A stretch of 64,000 bases of DNA, taken from Methylovulum sp. (GTDB taxonomy: Bacteria; Pseudomonadota; Gammaproteobacteria; Methylococcales; Methylomonadaceae). This document shows, in pieces, positions 26,181 through 37,039 of this stretch. The notes beneath the pieces were generated by a model, which did no database searches, was not told the origin of the DNA, and worked only from the letters and a program-made list of their open reading frames with translations. A program made the translations under genes and the position numbers. How positions within the stretch are numbered: position 1 is the first letter of the stretch; every line of letters begins with the position of its first letter. Where the stretch lies: assembly GCA_028712695.1 (NCBI GenBank), contig JAQTQZ010000004.1, forward strand, positions 89,865 through 153,864, in the 5' to 3' direction.

Positions 26181-27973
26181 TGTCCACGCAAAAAGAATTT
26201 ATCAAGATCATTCATCGACAGCGTTATCCAAGTCGGACGCCCGTGGTTGCATTGGCCTATCCTTTCGGTTTGCTCCATTTCACGCAATAAGGCGTTCATT
26301 TCTTCCAAGCTTAACCGACGATGCGCACGCACCGCACCATGGCACGCCATTGTCGCCAGCAACTGGTTGGTTTGTTCCTGGATACGCTGGCTCATGCCGT
26401 GTTCAGACAAATCTGCAAGGACATCACGCAATAAAGTTTCCACATCGGTATCACGCAATAACGCAGGCACCGAACGCAAGATAACCGTCTCTGGCCCGGC
26501 ACGGCTGACCTCAAACCCTAGGCCATGAAAAAACGCATGTTCTTGTTCGGCCAAATCTGCCTCAATCGCGGTGACAGTCAGTTTAATAGGCAACAGCAAA
26601 GGCTGGCTGGGCACATTACCTTGCTGGTAGTGTAGCTTTAAACGCTCATAGGTCACCCGTTCATGCGCCGCATGGGCATCGACTAGGATTATGCCCGTGC
26701 GCGTTTCAGACAAGATAAAGACACTATGCAGATGGGCGATGGCATAGCCTAAAGGCGGAAAATCCGCAGGCTGTGAAACGGGTAAACTTGCCGGTTCGGG
26801 GTGCAATGTCGCGTAGGCACGGAGCTGTTCTTCCACCTGCAAAGGCAAGGCAGTCTGTTGTGGCGTCCATGCGCCACCATAAGAAGAAACCGGTTTAGCG
26901 GCGGCAACTGGTTGCAGCTGGATTGGCGTTAATAATTCTATTGATGAGTGAGTGGCTATTGGCTGGTCGCCTGGGCGCAAATCAGCCAGCGACCGATGCA
27001 GGGCGCTAAACAAAAAGTCATGCACCAAACGCCCTTCCCTGAACCTGACTTCAAGTTTTGCCGGATGGGCATTCACATCAACCAGTGCAGGGTCTAGCGT
27101 CAGATACAATACAAACACCGGATGCCTGCCATGGAACAGTACGTCCTGAAACGCCTGCTTAACCGCATGGGCAACCAGTTTGTCTTTAACCAACCGGTTG
27201 TTGACATAAAAAAATTGCATATCTTGTTGGCTGCGTGAAAATGTCGGCAGCCCGACCCAGCCGTTCAACTGTAAACCTGAAGCCGCAAAATCGATGGTCA
27301 CAGAACTGTCAATAAAGGCTGGCCCACAAATGCTGGCGACCCGTTGTTCCTGATCCTTCGAAGATTCGGCTGGCCTTAAATTCAGCACTTCTTTTTGATT
27401 GTGGGTGAGCGTAAAGCCAATATCGAAACGGCTTAGCGCCATGCGTTTGACCAAGGTTTCAATATGGGTGAATTCGGTTTTTTCGGATTTTAAAAATTTG
27501 CGGCGGGCGGGCGTGTTGTAAAACAGGTCACGGACATCAACGGTAGTGCCTTGCGGATGCGGATCGGGCTGGGGAACAAAGTTTTTTTCAGTGCCATCAG
27601 CATCAACACACCAAGCACACTCTGCATCAGTGACACGGGAAATCAAGGTGAGCCGTGCCACGGAACTGATGCTGGGCAAGGCCTCGCCGCGAAAGCCCAT
27701 GCTGGCAACGTGCTCAAGGTCTGCTAGCGTGGCGATTTTGCTGGTGGCATGGCGTGATAACGCTAACGGCAAATCTTCTTTGACGATACCACAGCCATCA
27801 TCCCTTATTTTTATCCGCCGTGTGCCGCCTTGCTCTATATCAATAATTACGTGCATCGCACCGGCATCAAAACAGTTTTCAACCAGTTCCTTAACAATGG
27901 AGGCAGGTCTTTCAACCACTTCGCCTGCGGCGATTTGATTGACAAGTTGGGTGGGCAGGGAGTGGATACGCAT
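26177..27973 (-). CDS. mutL: DNA mismatch repair protein MutL
   Basis: A 598-residue GHKL ATPase. The N-terminus has [28 protein letters not shown] and [19 protein letters not shown]. The C-terminal dimerisation domain has [12 protein letters not shown], which differs from the endonuclease consensus DQHA(X)2E(X)4E only by Ala for Gln, plus [18 protein letters not shown] and a final FFLRGQ. These correspond to the other motifs of endonuclease-type MutL. The protein probably nicks DNA itself, as expected where MutH is absent; this is inference. It starts at an ATG and is coupled to miaA. Confidence 0.97.
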   Translation of the reverse strand: MRIHSLPTQLVNQIAAGEVVERPASIVKELVENCFDAGAMHVIIDIEQGGTRRIKIRDDGCGIVKEDLPLALSRHATSKIATLADLEHVASMGFRGEALPSISSVARLTLISRVTDAECAWCVDADGTEKNFVPQPDPHPQGTTVDVRDLFYNTPARRKFLKSEKTEFTHIETLVKRMALSRFDIGFTLTHNQKEVLNLRPAESSKDQEQRVASICGPAFIDSSVTIDFAASGLQLNGWVGLPTFSRSQQDMQFFYVNNRLVKDKLVAHAVKQAFQDVLFHGRHPVFVLYLTLDPALVDVNAHPAKLEVRFREGRLVHDFLFSALHRSLADLRPGDQPIATHSSIELLTPIQLQPVAAAKPVSSYGGAWTPQQTALPLQVEEQLRAYATLHPEPASLPVSQPADFPPLGYAIAHLHSVFILSETRTGIILVDAHAAHERVTYERLKLHYQQGNVPSQPLLLPIKLTVTAIEADLAEQEHAFFHGLGFEVSRAGPETVILRSVPALLRDTDVETLLRDVLADLSEHGMSQRIQEQTNQLLATMACHGAVRAHRRLSLEEMNALLREMEQTERIGQCNHGRPTWITLSMNDLDKFFLRGQ

Positions 27974-28073
27974 CGGACAATCTGGAACAAATAGCGTATT
28001 TTATCTGACTGGCCGAAAAATAACTTGCCCAAATCACTATTCGGTCAAACTCGACCTTATAAGTCAGTCAGGG

Positions 28074-29113
28074 TCAGCAAGTGCTGCAAACCACCCGATT
28101 ACGGCCGGTATTTTTGGCCTGATAAAGGGCGGCATCGGCCTTTCCGATCAATTCTGTGCTCGATACGGCAGCATTATGAGGAATCGTAGCTACGCCAAAC
28201 GACGCAGTAATTGGTATGTCTCGAATGTCAAATTGCGGGGGATGCTCTGCGACGGCTTGTCGTAATTGCTCCGCACGTTCGCAGGCCACTTCCAAGGATG
28301 TATTCGGTAAAACCAGAAAGAATTCCTCGCCGCCATAACGGCAGGCGATATCGCTGCAACGGGCATAGTCCTTCATGATGCTAGCAAAATGCCTCAGCAC
28401 TTCGTCACCCGCAAGATGTCCGTAACAATCATTGACGGCCTTGAAATGATCAATATCGGTCATGATCACACTCACTGCTCCGCCCGTCCTTTCCGCTTGC
28501 TTAAGTTCCCGTTCCAGATTTTCAATTAAGAATAAACGGTTGTATAGCCCAGTCAGCGGATCATGTATCGCCTGTTCCTGCAATTTAGCTTGTAATGCCA
28601 TGATTTCGTGTTCGATACGCAGTTTTTCGGTGATGTCCTGCCATACGGAAATCAAGGCTGGTTTGCCATTAATGTCGACAGGCGTGCTACCGGCGATTTC
28701 GACGGTAATGATTTGTCCATTTTTGCGCCGGACATTGGCGGAAAAGGTGGTTTGCGGGAAATTGCCGTCCACGTCCTGTTCGCCGAACTTGCTAACCAAG
28801 GTCTGATCGTTTTCCGAAGTGATGTCCATAGGGCCAGTTGCAGGATTTCTTCGATGCCATAGCCAATGATTTCGGCAAATTTGGGATTGGTGTAATGGAA
28901 ACGGTTTTCAACCAGCAAGGTGATACCCACCATAGCAGTGGTGCAACCAACCGTCAGCACATCGCCAAACTGGCGTTTGATTGCCGATGACAATAAGGTT
29001 CTGTCATAACTGGCCGAGCAAAAGAAAATCATAAATGCCATGTCGGGCATGCACAAATCATCATATAGCTCTTGCACAGCTTGTGCCGGTTCCTGGGCAG
29101 ACGATCGGGCGTA
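28074..29113 (-). pseudogene. Broken FIST-PAS-GGDEF sensor/diguanylate cyclase
   Basis: Two overlapping minus-strand frames make one protein. The upstream frame (29113 to about 28835) encodes about 59 residues of a FIST-N sensor domain (FMIFFCSASYDRTLLSSAIK, then FGDVLTVGCTTA), cut after GCTTA and joined directly to a PAS start (FHYTNPKFAEIIGYGIEEIL). At about 28830-28835 the frame changes. The second frame continues the PAS domain from GPMDITSEND and runs through a full GGDEF domain (CRYGGEEFFLVLPN). One extra G in the CTGGCCC run restores QLGPMDIT, so a single-base deletion explains the break. A stop codon at 29114 closes the upstream end. An internal ATG at 28829 could still yield a 251-residue PAS-GGEEF protein, so some activity may persist. 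Confidence 0.75.
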
Positions 29114-29141
29114 TCACGTTATCCGCAGATCGCTAGGGCTA

Positions 29142-29360
29142 TCATACATGGTATGTCATAGGGCTTAATTCGATTACGGCCAACGTGTCATCTGGACAAA
29201 CATATTCAAGAAGCCGGAGCCACCCAGGCTTATCCATGAGCAAACCGGTTATTTTGTCGGAAAAGATTTTGCCACAACCCATTTTCTGCAACGCACCGGT
29301 TTGGGAAAAAAGATTCGGGCCGGTACTGCTGCATACATAGCCAATTCGGTGGAGGGTCAT
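29142..29360 (-). pseudogene. Truncated serine recombinase (Tn3-type resolvase) remnant
   Basis: About 72 residues match the N-terminal part of resolvases: HRIGYVCSSTG for the usual IGYARVSTG, then GALQKMGCGKIFSDKITG, PGWLRLLEYVCPDDTLAV. The frame ends just where the LDRLGRS motif should follow. The segment after SSTG is shortened, Arg and Val of the catalytic loop are changed, and the C-terminal helix-turn-helix is missing. It lies directly upstream of the broken FIST-PAS-GGDEF gene on the same strand. It cannot be functional and probably marks a past transposon insertion. Confidence 0.6.
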
Positions 29361-29720
29361 ATTTATAGGGACATAGTAAGTTTGCAATACATAAAGCTAG
29401 CACAGAGCATGGCTAAACACATTATAATTTCGGTACAAGAACCAATCTGTAAAACAAGTAATCTGATTAAATTTAGTGGGTAATGGGTCGGAGGTGTTTT
29501 GTAACGGTTTACAACAACTTTACAGAGCGAATGCTTCTAAAACGTAATGGCAAATTTTACACAGCCAATGCGCGGCGCGTCCTTGGCTGATCCGTTAGAC
29601 TTGATGACACCACCTTGGCCAAACCGCCAACCACCAACCACCAACCACCAACCACCAAAAAGTTTGGGTTGCTCCTGATAAACGACAATCTATTCAAGAA
29701 AAAGTCCAAGCATTTTAGGA
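29361..29720. other. 360-bp non-coding stretch
   Basis: It lies between the resolvase remnant and the GNAT gene. Apart from the 7-bp tandem repeat at 29627-29654, nothing recognisable was found: no open frame with protein-like character and no hairpin with a T-tract. It is probably part of the decayed insertion zone that begins at 28074. Confidence 0.45.
29627..29654. repeat. 7-bp tandem repeat (CCAACCA), four perfect copies
   Basis: Four exact copies of CCAACCA run from 29627 to 29654 and a partial fifth copy follows. They lie about 65 bases downstream of the GNAT stop, in non-coding DNA. Such a tract can change copy number by slippage; no function is visible. Confidence 0.85.
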
Positions 29721-30320
29721 TTAATGTTTGTCGGCTTCAGCCCATTCACCACCCCACCAATCCGTTAGTGAAAGTAAATCACCTTTAACGGTTAAGTCCA
29801 TTCGATAACTGTCAGTTTCGCATACGCCAACCGCACCTAGCCTGCCCAGCCAACTCCTCATAACCACATTATCGGCAAGAACGAAGCCCCTTAGTATCTC
29901 AATGCCTTTTATGCTTGCTATCCGATCCAGCACAGCAAGTAGCATAGTCCCCAACCCCCGATGTTGATAACTGTCGATAACCACTATCCCAAATTCGGCT
30001 ATTGCTGGTTGATTCTGGAGACGGATAAACCGAGCTATCCCAACGCCATAATGTTCTGCTTCATTGTGAGCAAGTGCAATCCATGCGACATGATTGTGTT
30101 GATCGATTTCTGTAAAATTATGCAATTGGGCATCGGATAGCTTTAAGATGGGAGAAAAGAAGCGGAAGTAGCGTGATTTCATGGATAAGGCCAACATGCC
30201 TTTTTGTATTATTTCTTTATCGCCAGGCCGAACAGGCCTTAAATCGACCAACTCGCCATCCCGCAATGGTAAGGTAAATTCTTTGATATTATCGACACCG
30301 CTAAAATAATTGCGATCCAT
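29721..30320 (-). CDS. GNAT-family N-acetyltransferase
   Basis: A 199-residue protein with the GNAT fold. An N-terminal segment (LPLRDGELVDLRPVRPGDKE) leads to KSRYFRFFSP, then the core strand AIAEFGIVVIDSYQHRGLGTMLL, which holds the acetyl-CoA loop (QHRGLG). The RPVRPxD...RYxRFF pattern is that of the acetyltransferase domain also seen in protein lysine acetyltransferases. The target is unknown. The start at 30320 (MDRNYF) was chosen because residues before it in the longer frame to 30449 look unlike coding sequence; no strong ribosome binding site is present. Confidence 0.82.
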   Translation of the reverse strand: MDRNYFSGVDNIKEFTLPLRDGELVDLRPVRPGDKEIIQKGMLALSMKSRYFRFFSPILKLSDAQLHNFTEIDQHNHVAWIALAHNEAEHYGVGIARFIRLQNQPAIAEFGIVVIDSYQHRGLGTMLLAVLDRIASIKGIEILRGFVLADNVVMRSWLGRLGAVGVCETDSYRMDLTVKGDLLSLTDWWGGEWAEADKH

Positions 30321-30677
30321 TTTACTATCTGATTTAGAAATTATCTTCAATAACAACGTACTGAGAGTACGCCGCACTCTATAGGAAGCTAGGCAAAGCC
30401 ACAAGCCTAGATTGTAAACCTGAACTTCAAAACCACCAACGTGCGGCACATCTTTTCAATAATCTGGATAAATCAAATAAACCTGAAAAATTACAAAAAA
30501 CTAAAAACGGACTATTGGAGCAACAACATGGCGAACAGCTGGACTTTGGAACGGTGCAAAAAACAGACTCCCTTATAGGTCGAATCTTTTTAATTATGTA
30601 TCAAGCTAAAGTTTTGGGTATTTGCTTGTTATAATGTTGCAGTTTTATAACTATATCAATTCTGTTCGAGAGATTTC
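30321..30677. other. 357-bp divergent intergenic region before dapA
   Basis: It holds the promoter of the dapA operon (listed separately) and presumably that of the GNAT gene on the other strand. The minus strand is open further upstream of the chosen GNAT start, so a longer GNAT protein is not fully excluded. Nothing else was recognised. Confidence 0.4.
30607..30635 (+). promoter_or_regulatory. Candidate sigma-70 promoter of dapA
   Basis: A perfect -10 hexamer TATAAT lies at 30630-30635, about 43 bases before the dapA start. With a 17-base spacer the -35 position would be 30607-30612 (TAAAGT), which is a poor match. The initiation point would fall near 30642. The call rests almost entirely on the -10 box. 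Confidence 0.45.
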
Positions 30678-31553
30678 ATGATTCAAGGTAGTATCGTAGC
30701 GTTAGTGACACCGATGGATGAAAGCGGTGCAGTCGACCAGGAAAGCCTGAAAAAACTGGTTCACTTTCATATTGAACAAGGCACCGATGCGCTAGTCGCT
30801 GTCGGCACAACCGGCGAATCGGCAACGTTGGATGAAGACGAGCACTGCGCTGTCATCAAAGCGATTGTTGATTATGCCGCTGGTAAGATCCCTGTTATTG
30901 CCGGTACTGGCGCCAACTCAACCACTGAAGCCATTAATCTGACCCGCCGGGCTAAAGAGGCCGGTGCCGATGCCTGCTTAATCGTCACACCTTACTATAA
31001 TAAGCCAACCCAACAAGGCTTATATCTGCACCACAAAGCGATTAACGATGCCGTTGATATTCCACAGATTTTATACAATGTGCCAGGCCGCACCGCCTGC
31101 GACATGCTGCCGGAAACCATCGGCCGCCTGGCGCAATTAAACAATATTGTGGGTGTTAAGGAAGCGACTGGTGATTTGTCCAGAGTCAAGCAAATCCGCG
31201 ACTTAACCAGCAATGCTTTCGCGATTTATACAGGAGACGATGCAACCAGCCGTGAATTTTGCCTGTTAGGCGGAAACGGCACAATTACCGTCACCGGCAA
31301 TGTGGCGCCCAAATTGGTCCATGACATGATTAGTGCCGCGATGGCTGGCGATAACGAAACCGCGCTGGCAATTGACAGCAAATTGGCCGCATTGCATAAA
31401 ATGCTATTTATCCAATCCAATCCTATTCCGGTTAAATGGGCAGTCGCCGAAATGGGTCTGATGGGCAAAGGCATACGCTTACCCTTAACATGGTTGACCG
31501 AAGATTGTTTTGATGCCGTGCGTGCTGCGATGCGCCAAGCGGGTGTTATTTAA
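30678..31553 (+). CDS. dapA: 4-hydroxy-tetrahydrodipicolinate synthase
   Basis: A 291-residue class I aldolase-type enzyme. The substrate loop is GTTGESATL, the catalytic Tyr lies in ILYNVPGRT and the Schiff-base Lys in IVGVKEATGD near residue 161. It condenses pyruvate with aspartate semialdehyde in the lysine/diaminopimelate pathway. GAGAG lies upstream of the ATG. It is followed after five bases by bamC, the order known from many gammaproteobacteria. Confidence 0.98.
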   Translation: MIQGSIVALVTPMDESGAVDQESLKKLVHFHIEQGTDALVAVGTTGESATLDEDEHCAVIKAIVDYAAGKIPVIAGTGANSTTEAINLTRRAKEAGADACLIVTPYYNKPTQQGLYLHHKAINDAVDIPQILYNVPGRTACDMLPETIGRLAQLNNIVGVKEATGDLSRVKQIRDLTSNAFAIYTGDDATSREFCLLGGNGTITVTGNVAPKLVHDMISAAMAGDNETALAIDSKLAALHKMLFIQSNPIPVKWAVAEMGLMGKGIRLPLTWLTEDCFDAVRAAMRQAGVI

Positions 31554-31558
31554 ACGCC

Positions 31559-32386
31559 ATGAAAAAAACCAACCTGCTTATAGCCCTAATTGGAACAACC
31601 GCACTGCTCAATTTGACGGCCTGTACCTATATCAAGAACCTGTTTCCTGATAAGGAAAAAGACTACCAGTTCACCACAGAAATCCCAGAACTTGTTTTAC
31701 CCGCTAATTTAGGTAAAGACACCCCGTTAAAAATGCCGGTAAAGACAGTATCACCCTCGACTACTGTCGATAAGGCCGCTGCTACGTCAGCCGAAACAAC
31801 AGCTGGCAGCCTTTCTGTTGATAACCCTGCCACCGACCCAACATCAGTGACTGATAGCCAACCGGTTGAATCTGGAATCGCTATCACGGCGTTCCCGGAC
31901 GAACCGTCTATTGTTGAGACACCTATCGATAATACCGATAACGCACCGGAAGCCGACGCCAAAACGCCGATAACAAAGCCTGAGCCGATCACCATTGAGC
32001 GGCTTAAAGCAGCGGATGGCAACGCCCAATTGCGCCTTGGCGAGCCATTGGATCAAGCTTGGCGTACTGTTGACAAAGCCCTAAGCCGCAAAGCAATCGA
32101 GATTACGAACCGTGACAAACAAGCAAATGCGTTCACTGTCCAGTATGACCCGAATGAAAAACAACTTGAAGACGGTTCATTATGGGACGAAGCGCTATTC
32201 ATATTCGGTGGGTTTCAAGACAATGAAAAAGAATTTTTTGTCAAGTTAATAGACAGCTCGACAGACACCAAACAACAAACCGATATTGTCATTCTCGATA
32301 AGACACAACAGCCGTCTACTGACACACGGGCGCTAAGCTTATTGGACCTTTTACAAAAAACTATCGAAACCGATTTTGCCAAATAA
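31559..32386 (+). CDS. bamC: Outer membrane protein assembly lipoprotein BamC
   Basis: A 275-residue lipoprotein with lipobox LTAC (Cys22) after a hydrophobic signal peptide. A Thr/Ala/Pro-rich low-complexity stretch (about 60-150) precedes the C-terminal helix-grip region GEPLDQAWRTVDKALSRKAIEITNRD, which resembles the NlpB/BamC domain; the final segment ALSLLDLLQKTIETD also fits. BamC is part of the beta-barrel assembly machine at the outer membrane. The low-complexity linker is long compared with E. coli. The assignment rests on domain pattern plus position after dapA. Confidence 0.88.
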   Translation: MKKTNLLIALIGTTALLNLTACTYIKNLFPDKEKDYQFTTEIPELVLPANLGKDTPLKMPVKTVSPSTTVDKAAATSAETTAGSLSVDNPATDPTSVTDSQPVESGIAITAFPDEPSIVETPIDNTDNAPEADAKTPITKPEPITIERLKAADGNAQLRLGEPLDQAWRTVDKALSRKAIEITNRDKQANAFTVQYDPNEKQLEDGSLWDEALFIFGGFQDNEKEFFVKLIDSSTDTKQQTDIVILDKTQQPSTDTRALSLLDLLQKTIETDFAK

Positions 32387-32506
32387 CGGGGCACAGGCTT
32401 TAGCGGATTATTGCCGACCATTTATAAACCCAGCGCAGCACGGCAAACCCAGTTGCAAAGCGCCGGATACAGCTAGCCCCAATTAAACACCACTCTCTTA
32501 GCCCTT

Positions 32507-35500
32507 ATGTTAAAAATCCCCGGAACCTCTGCCCTATCCAGCTTTCGTATCAACAACCTGCTATCTAAGCTACAAGCATTAGAACCGACAATCACCGCTG
32601 TTTCAGCGCAATTTATTCATTTTATCGATACGGATGTTACGCTCGACGATGGACAGAACGACTTATTAAATAGACTGCTTGCTTATGGCTCTGGACAAAC
32701 TGATTTGCAAGCTGAAGGCGAACACTTATTGGTTGTGCCCCGCCCAGGCACACAAACCCCGTGGTCAAGCAAAGCGACGGAAATTGCCCAACGTTGTGGT
32801 TTGTCAGCGGTTAAACGCATAGAACGCGGCGTAGAATACCGGCTAGCAACCAGCGTGCCACTAACCTCTGCGGTAACAGCATTACTGCATGACCGCATGA
32901 CCCAAATAGCGCTGCACGGCGACGCGACCCTTGATTTATTCACTCATCACGCACCTAAGCCGCTGCAAACCGTACCGATTGTTGAACAAGGCCGCGATGC
33001 CTTATTGCAAGCCAATACCAACTTGGGATTGGCACTGTCCGATGACGAAATAGATTATTTGACCACGGGCTTTCAATTCTTGGGCAGGAACCCTACCGAC
33101 GTTGAATTGATGATGTTTGCCCAAGCCAACTCGGAACACTGCCGCCACAAGATTTTCAACGCCAACTGGACAATTGATGGCGTCGCACAAGCCCACACCT
33201 TGTTCAGCATGATCCGTAACACTGCCGAAAAAAGCCCGGTTGGCATTTTATCGGCCTACAGTGATAATGCCGCAGTTGCCGCCGGTTCTAAAGCGCAGGT
33301 ATTTATTCGCCATCCGCAATCCGGCGAATACGGCTATGTTGAAGAAGATGCGCATTTATTGATGAAAGTTGAAACCCATAACCATCCTACCGCCATTTCC
33401 CCCTATCCGGGTGCGGCAACAGGTTCGGGCGGCGAAATACGTGATGAAGGTGCAACGGGCCGCGGTTCGGCAACAAAAGCCGGATTAACCGGCTTTTCGG
33501 TATCGCATTTAAAAATTCCGGGCTTTGTCCAGCCATGGGAAACGGATAATGGCAAACCGGAACGCATTGCTTCGGCACTGGATATTATGCTCGAAGGCCC
33601 GTTAGGCGGGGCTGCCTTTAATAATGAATTTGGCCGTCCCAATATCGCCGGTTATTTCCGCAGTTTTGAACAAGCGGTGCCTGGTTGCGACCATGCTTTT
33701 AGAGGCTATCACAAGCCCATCATGATAGCGGGTGGCATGGGCAATATCCGCCCGATGTTAGTAGAAAAACACCCTATCCCAGCGGGATCGTTGATTATTA
33801 TTCTCGGCGGGCCGGCAATGCTGATCGGTTTAGGCGGTGGTGCAGCCTCGTCGCAAGCTTCAGGTACAGGCTCTGAAGCGTTGGATTTTGCCTCGGTGCA
33901 ACGGGAAAATCCCGAAATGGAACGCCGTTGCCAAGAAGTCATCAATCATTGCAATGCCCTAGGTGATGACACACCGATCATTTCCATCCACGATATAGGC
34001 GCGGGTGGTTTGTCGAATGCGGTGCCAGAAATTATCCATGACTGTAATCGCGGCGGCCGTTTTGAACTGCGTAACGTGCACAACGCTGATTTGGGTATGT
34101 CCCCGATGGAAATCTGGTGCAACGAAGCCCAAGAACGCTATGTGGTCGCCATCAAACCGGAATCGTTACCGTTATTTACGGCGTTTTGCGAACGTGAACA
34201 CTGCTTGTTTGCCGTCATCGGCGAGGCGACTGAAACTGAGCATCTGTTGCTTAACGACAGCTTACTGGCTAACAAACCGATTGATATTCCCATGTCGGTG
34301 CTGTTTGGCAAACCGCCAAAAATGCACCGCACCGTCGAGCATATCACCCCAAACCTCCGGTCTTTGGATGTCACTCAAATAACGCTGGCAGACGCAGTTA
34401 AGCGGGTACTGGCATTTCCCGCCGTTGCCGACAAAAGCTTTCTGATCCATATCGGCGACCGCTCCGTCACCGGCTTGGTTGCCCGCGATCAAATGGTTGG
34501 CCCTTGGCAAGTGCCGGTCGCCGACGTTGCCGTCACTGCCTCAGGATTTTATGCGTGCACTGGCGAGGCCATGGCAATGGGGGAGCGCGCACCGCTGGCG
34601 GTGATTAATGCACCCGCCTCTGGCCGTATCGCAATAGCCGAAGCGCTGACTAATCTGGCCGCAGCGCGTATCGACTCATTACAAAATATCAAATTGTCCG
34701 CTAACTGGATGGCGGCGGCAGGTTTTCCGGGCGAAGACGCCGCACTATTTGACACCGTTAAGGCAGTGGGAATGGAGTTATGCCCTGCCCTTGGCATCGC
34801 AATACCGGTTGGTAAAGACTCGTTGTCAATGAAAACTGTCTGGCAGGACCAAGATGACAACGCCGGACAAAAAACTATGACAGCGCCTTTGTCACTGATC
34901 GTGACAGCCTTTGCGCCCGTGTTGGACATCAGTAAAACCTTGACCCCGCAATTGCGTCCCGTTGCCGATAGCGTCTTGCTGCTCATCGATTTAGGCGCCG
35001 GTAAAAACCGCTTAGGCGGCTCAGTACTGGCGCAAGTCTACGGACAACTGGGTGACGACTGCCCTGATCTGGACGACCCCACACTATTAAAAGCGTTCTT
35101 CGAAGCGGTTCAAACACTGAATCACCACAACCAAATACTGGCCTACCACGACCGTTCCGATGGTGGCTTGCTGGCAACGGTTGCAGAAATGCTGTTTGCT
35201 GGCCGCCAAGGCGTTGCCTTGACGTTGGACAGTTTGGGGAGTGATACTTTTGCGGCTTTATTTAACGAGGAACTGGGCGCTGTGCTGCAAGTACGTGCCG
35301 AACATTGCGAGGCGGTAATCACCTTGTTAACCCACGCAGGTTTAGTCGATTGCGTCCATAAGATTGGTCATGTCGTCAGCGGCCAGCAACTCACCGTGAG
35401 CCATGCAGACCAGATTATTTATTCCGCAAGCCGCGCCGAACTGCAAACAACCTGGTCTGAAGTCAGCTATCGGATGCAAGCATTGCGCGACAATCCCGAA

Positions 35501-36379
35501 TGCGCCTTACAACAATTTGAGCGTATCGCCGATGATAACGATCCCGGGCTGCAAGTTGCGCTAAGCTTTGCCATTAATGAAGACATAACAAAGCATCTGA
35601 ATTCGGCAGAGCGGCCTAAAGTCGCCATTTTACGCGAACAAGGCGTTAACGGTCATGTCGAAATGGCAGCCGCTTTTGACCGGGCCGGATTTGCTAGCAT
35701 TGATGTGCATATGAGCGATATTATTCATGGCCGCATCAGCTTAAGCAGTTTCACAGGCTTGGTCGCCTGTGGTGGTTTCTCTTATGGTGATGTATTGGGT
35801 GCGGGCGGTGGCTGGGCAAAGTCGATTTTGTTTAATCCCCGCGCTAGAGATGAATTCGCGGCATTTTTTGCCCGCACTGATACCTTTGGCTTGGGCGTTT
35901 GTAATGGCTGCCAAATGCTGTCAGGACTAAAAGAGATTATTCCGGGCGCCGAACATTGGCCCCGTTTTATGCGCAACACGTCCGAACAATTTGAAGCCCG
36001 GGTGGCAATGATCCAAGTACAACCCTCCGCATCTATTTTCTTCAAGGATATGGAAGGCTCAAAAATGCCGGTTGTGGTTGCGCATGGCGAAGGCCGCGCC
36101 GAATTTACTGTTGATCCGCAACTTGCTATCGATGCAGGAGCTGTGGCATTGTGTTACATCGACAATTACGGCACCCCAACCACTGCGTTTCCGGCCAACC
36201 CTAATGGCTCGCCATTAGGCATTACCGGCCTGACCACAACGGATGGGCGTTTTACTATCATGATGCCGCATCCTGAGCGTTGTTTTAGAACCTTACAAAA
36301 CTCTTGGCATCCCGATAGCTGGGATGAGTATGGCGCATGGATGCGGATGTTTAGAAATGCTCGGCTATGGGTGGGTTGA
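32507..36379 (+). CDS. purL: Phosphoribosylformylglycinamidine synthase
   Basis: A 1290-residue single-chain FGAM synthase of the large gammaproteobacterial type. The N-terminal PurS-like part is followed by the synthase core, with [37 protein letters not shown] and the glycine-rich [16 protein letters not shown]. The C-terminal glutamine amidotransferase has the nucleophile in [12 protein letters not shown] and the His/Glu pair in MMPHPERCF. It makes FGAM from FGAR, glutamine and ATP in purine synthesis. It follows bamC by 120 bases and may have its own promoter there. Confidence 0.98.
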   Translation: MLKIPGTSALSSFRINNLLSKLQALEPTITAVSAQFIHFIDTDVTLDDGQNDLLNRLLAYGSGQTDLQAEGEHLLVVPRPGTQTPWSSKATEIAQRCGLSAVKRIERGVEYRLATSVPLTSAVTALLHDRMTQIALHGDATLDLFTHHAPKPLQTVPIVEQGRDALLQANTNLGLALSDDEIDYLTTGFQFLGRNPTDVELMMFAQANSEHCRHKIFNANWTIDGVAQAHTLFSMIRNTAEKSPVGILSAYSDNAAVAAGSKAQVFIRHPQSGEYGYVEEDAHLLMKVETHNHPTAISPYPGAATGSGGEIRDEGATGRGSATKAGLTGFSVSHLKIPGFVQPWETDNGKPERIASALDIMLEGPLGGAAFNNEFGRPNIAGYFRSFEQAVPGCDHAFRGYHKPIMIAGGMGNIRPMLVEKHPIPAGSLIIILGGPAMLIGLGGGAASSQASGTGSEALDFASVQRENPEMERRCQEVINHCNALGDDTPIISIHDIGAGGLSNAVPEIIHDCNRGGRFELRNVHNADLGMSPMEIWCNEAQERYVVAIKPESLPLFTAFCEREHCLFAVIGEATETEHLLLNDSLLANKPIDIPMSVLFGKPPKMHRTVEHITPNLRSLDVTQITLADAVKRVLAFPAVADKSFLIHIGDRSVTGLVARDQMVGPWQVPVADVAVTASGFYACTGEAMAMGERAPLAVINAPASGRIAIAEALTNLAAARIDSLQNIKLSANWMAAAGFPGEDAALFDTVKAVGMELCPALGIAIPVGKDSLSMKTVWQDQDDNAGQKTMTAPLSLIVTAFAPVLDISKTLTPQLRPVADSVLLLIDLGAGKNRLGGSVLAQVYGQLGDDCPDLDDPTLLKAFFEAVQTLNHHNQILAYHDRSDGGLLATVAEMLFAGRQGVALTLDSLGSDTFAALFNEELGAVLQVRAEHCEAVITLLTHAGLVDCVHKIGHVVSGQQLTVSHADQIIYSASRAELQTTWSEVSYRMQALRDNPECALQQFERIADDNDPGLQVALSFAINEDITKHLNSAERPKVAILREQGVNGHVEMAAAFDRAGFASIDVHMSDIIHGRISLSSFTGLVACGGFSYGDVLGAGGGWAKSILFNPRARDEFAAFFARTDTFGLGVCNGCQMLSGLKEIIPGAEHWPRFMRNTSEQFEARVAMIQVQPSASIFFKDMEGSKMPVVVAHGEGRAEFTVDPQLAIDAGAVALCYIDNYGTPTTAFPANPNGSPLGITGLTTTDGRFTIMMPHPERCFRTLQNSWHPDSWDEYGAWMRMFRNARLWVG

Positions 36380-36481
36380 AGCCCCCCTGAAATATAATGA
36401 AATGCACCTGTCAACGGGCTGGATTAACTATCCTTATAAAACAGAGTGCAAGTTTTTTAATGTCCAACCACAAAACTTTCA

Positions 36482-36922
36482 ATGACTTATAAAAAAATCG
36501 TCAATGGATTGACTGTGCTAGGCATCTTTTTCATTTTTATCATGCCCCATGAGATCGCGGGCTTATTAATCGAGCTATTCCATTTTATGTGGGAGCTATT
36601 GGTTGAGCTGCTAGATGTTCTGTTTGAAGGGGCAGAAGTGACGCTTGACCATATCATCGAGCTTCTTTTCGAAACGGATCTACACGATACCCAGATCATC
36701 GTTTTTTATATTTTATTTGGAATTATCGGTTATGGACTCTATCGCTTCTGCCGTATAGTGCCTGGCTTTTTCCTGCGCGTACAAAGCTATCTGATAGCTT
36801 TCTGGGAATATAACAAAATACGCACCTACCTTTATTGGCGCGGACTAACTTTAATTGAGCGGATAAAACTGGTGGCAATCTGCGCCGCAGGCATTATTGG
36901 CTTTATTTTTTTAAACTTTTAA
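36482..36922 (+). CDS. Small membrane protein of unknown function
   Basis: A 146-residue protein with hydrophobic segments at about 8-30, 70-90 and 125-146. Between the first two lies a run of Leu, Glu and aromatic residues (ELLVELLDVLFEGAEVTLDH), probably an amphipathic helix. The C-terminal third has basic residues around YNKIRTYLYWRGLTLIERIKL. No family is recognised. It stands alone between purL and ribA. Confidence 0.7.
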   Translation: MTYKKIVNGLTVLGIFFIFIMPHEIAGLLIELFHFMWELLVELLDVLFEGAEVTLDHIIELLFETDLHDTQIIVFYILFGIIGYGLYRFCRIVPGFFLRVQSYLIAFWEYNKIRTYLYWRGLTLIERIKLVAICAAGIIGFIFLNF

Positions 36923-37039
36923 CATTGCGCTATTCCTATCGGCAAAAGTGATGTGCTTAAACAGATAACCCCTGAAATAGGGTTTAAGCTTAACTTGGTA
37001 CATTAGATAGAATATCGGAAACTTGAATTAGTTATTGAC

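Noticed and set aside
29627..29660. Short repeats considered as a CRISPR array
   Set aside because: The units are 7 bp and directly adjacent without spacers.
36923..37039. Possible FMN riboswitch upstream of ribA
   Set aside because: None of the conserved FMN element segments is visible and the space is short.
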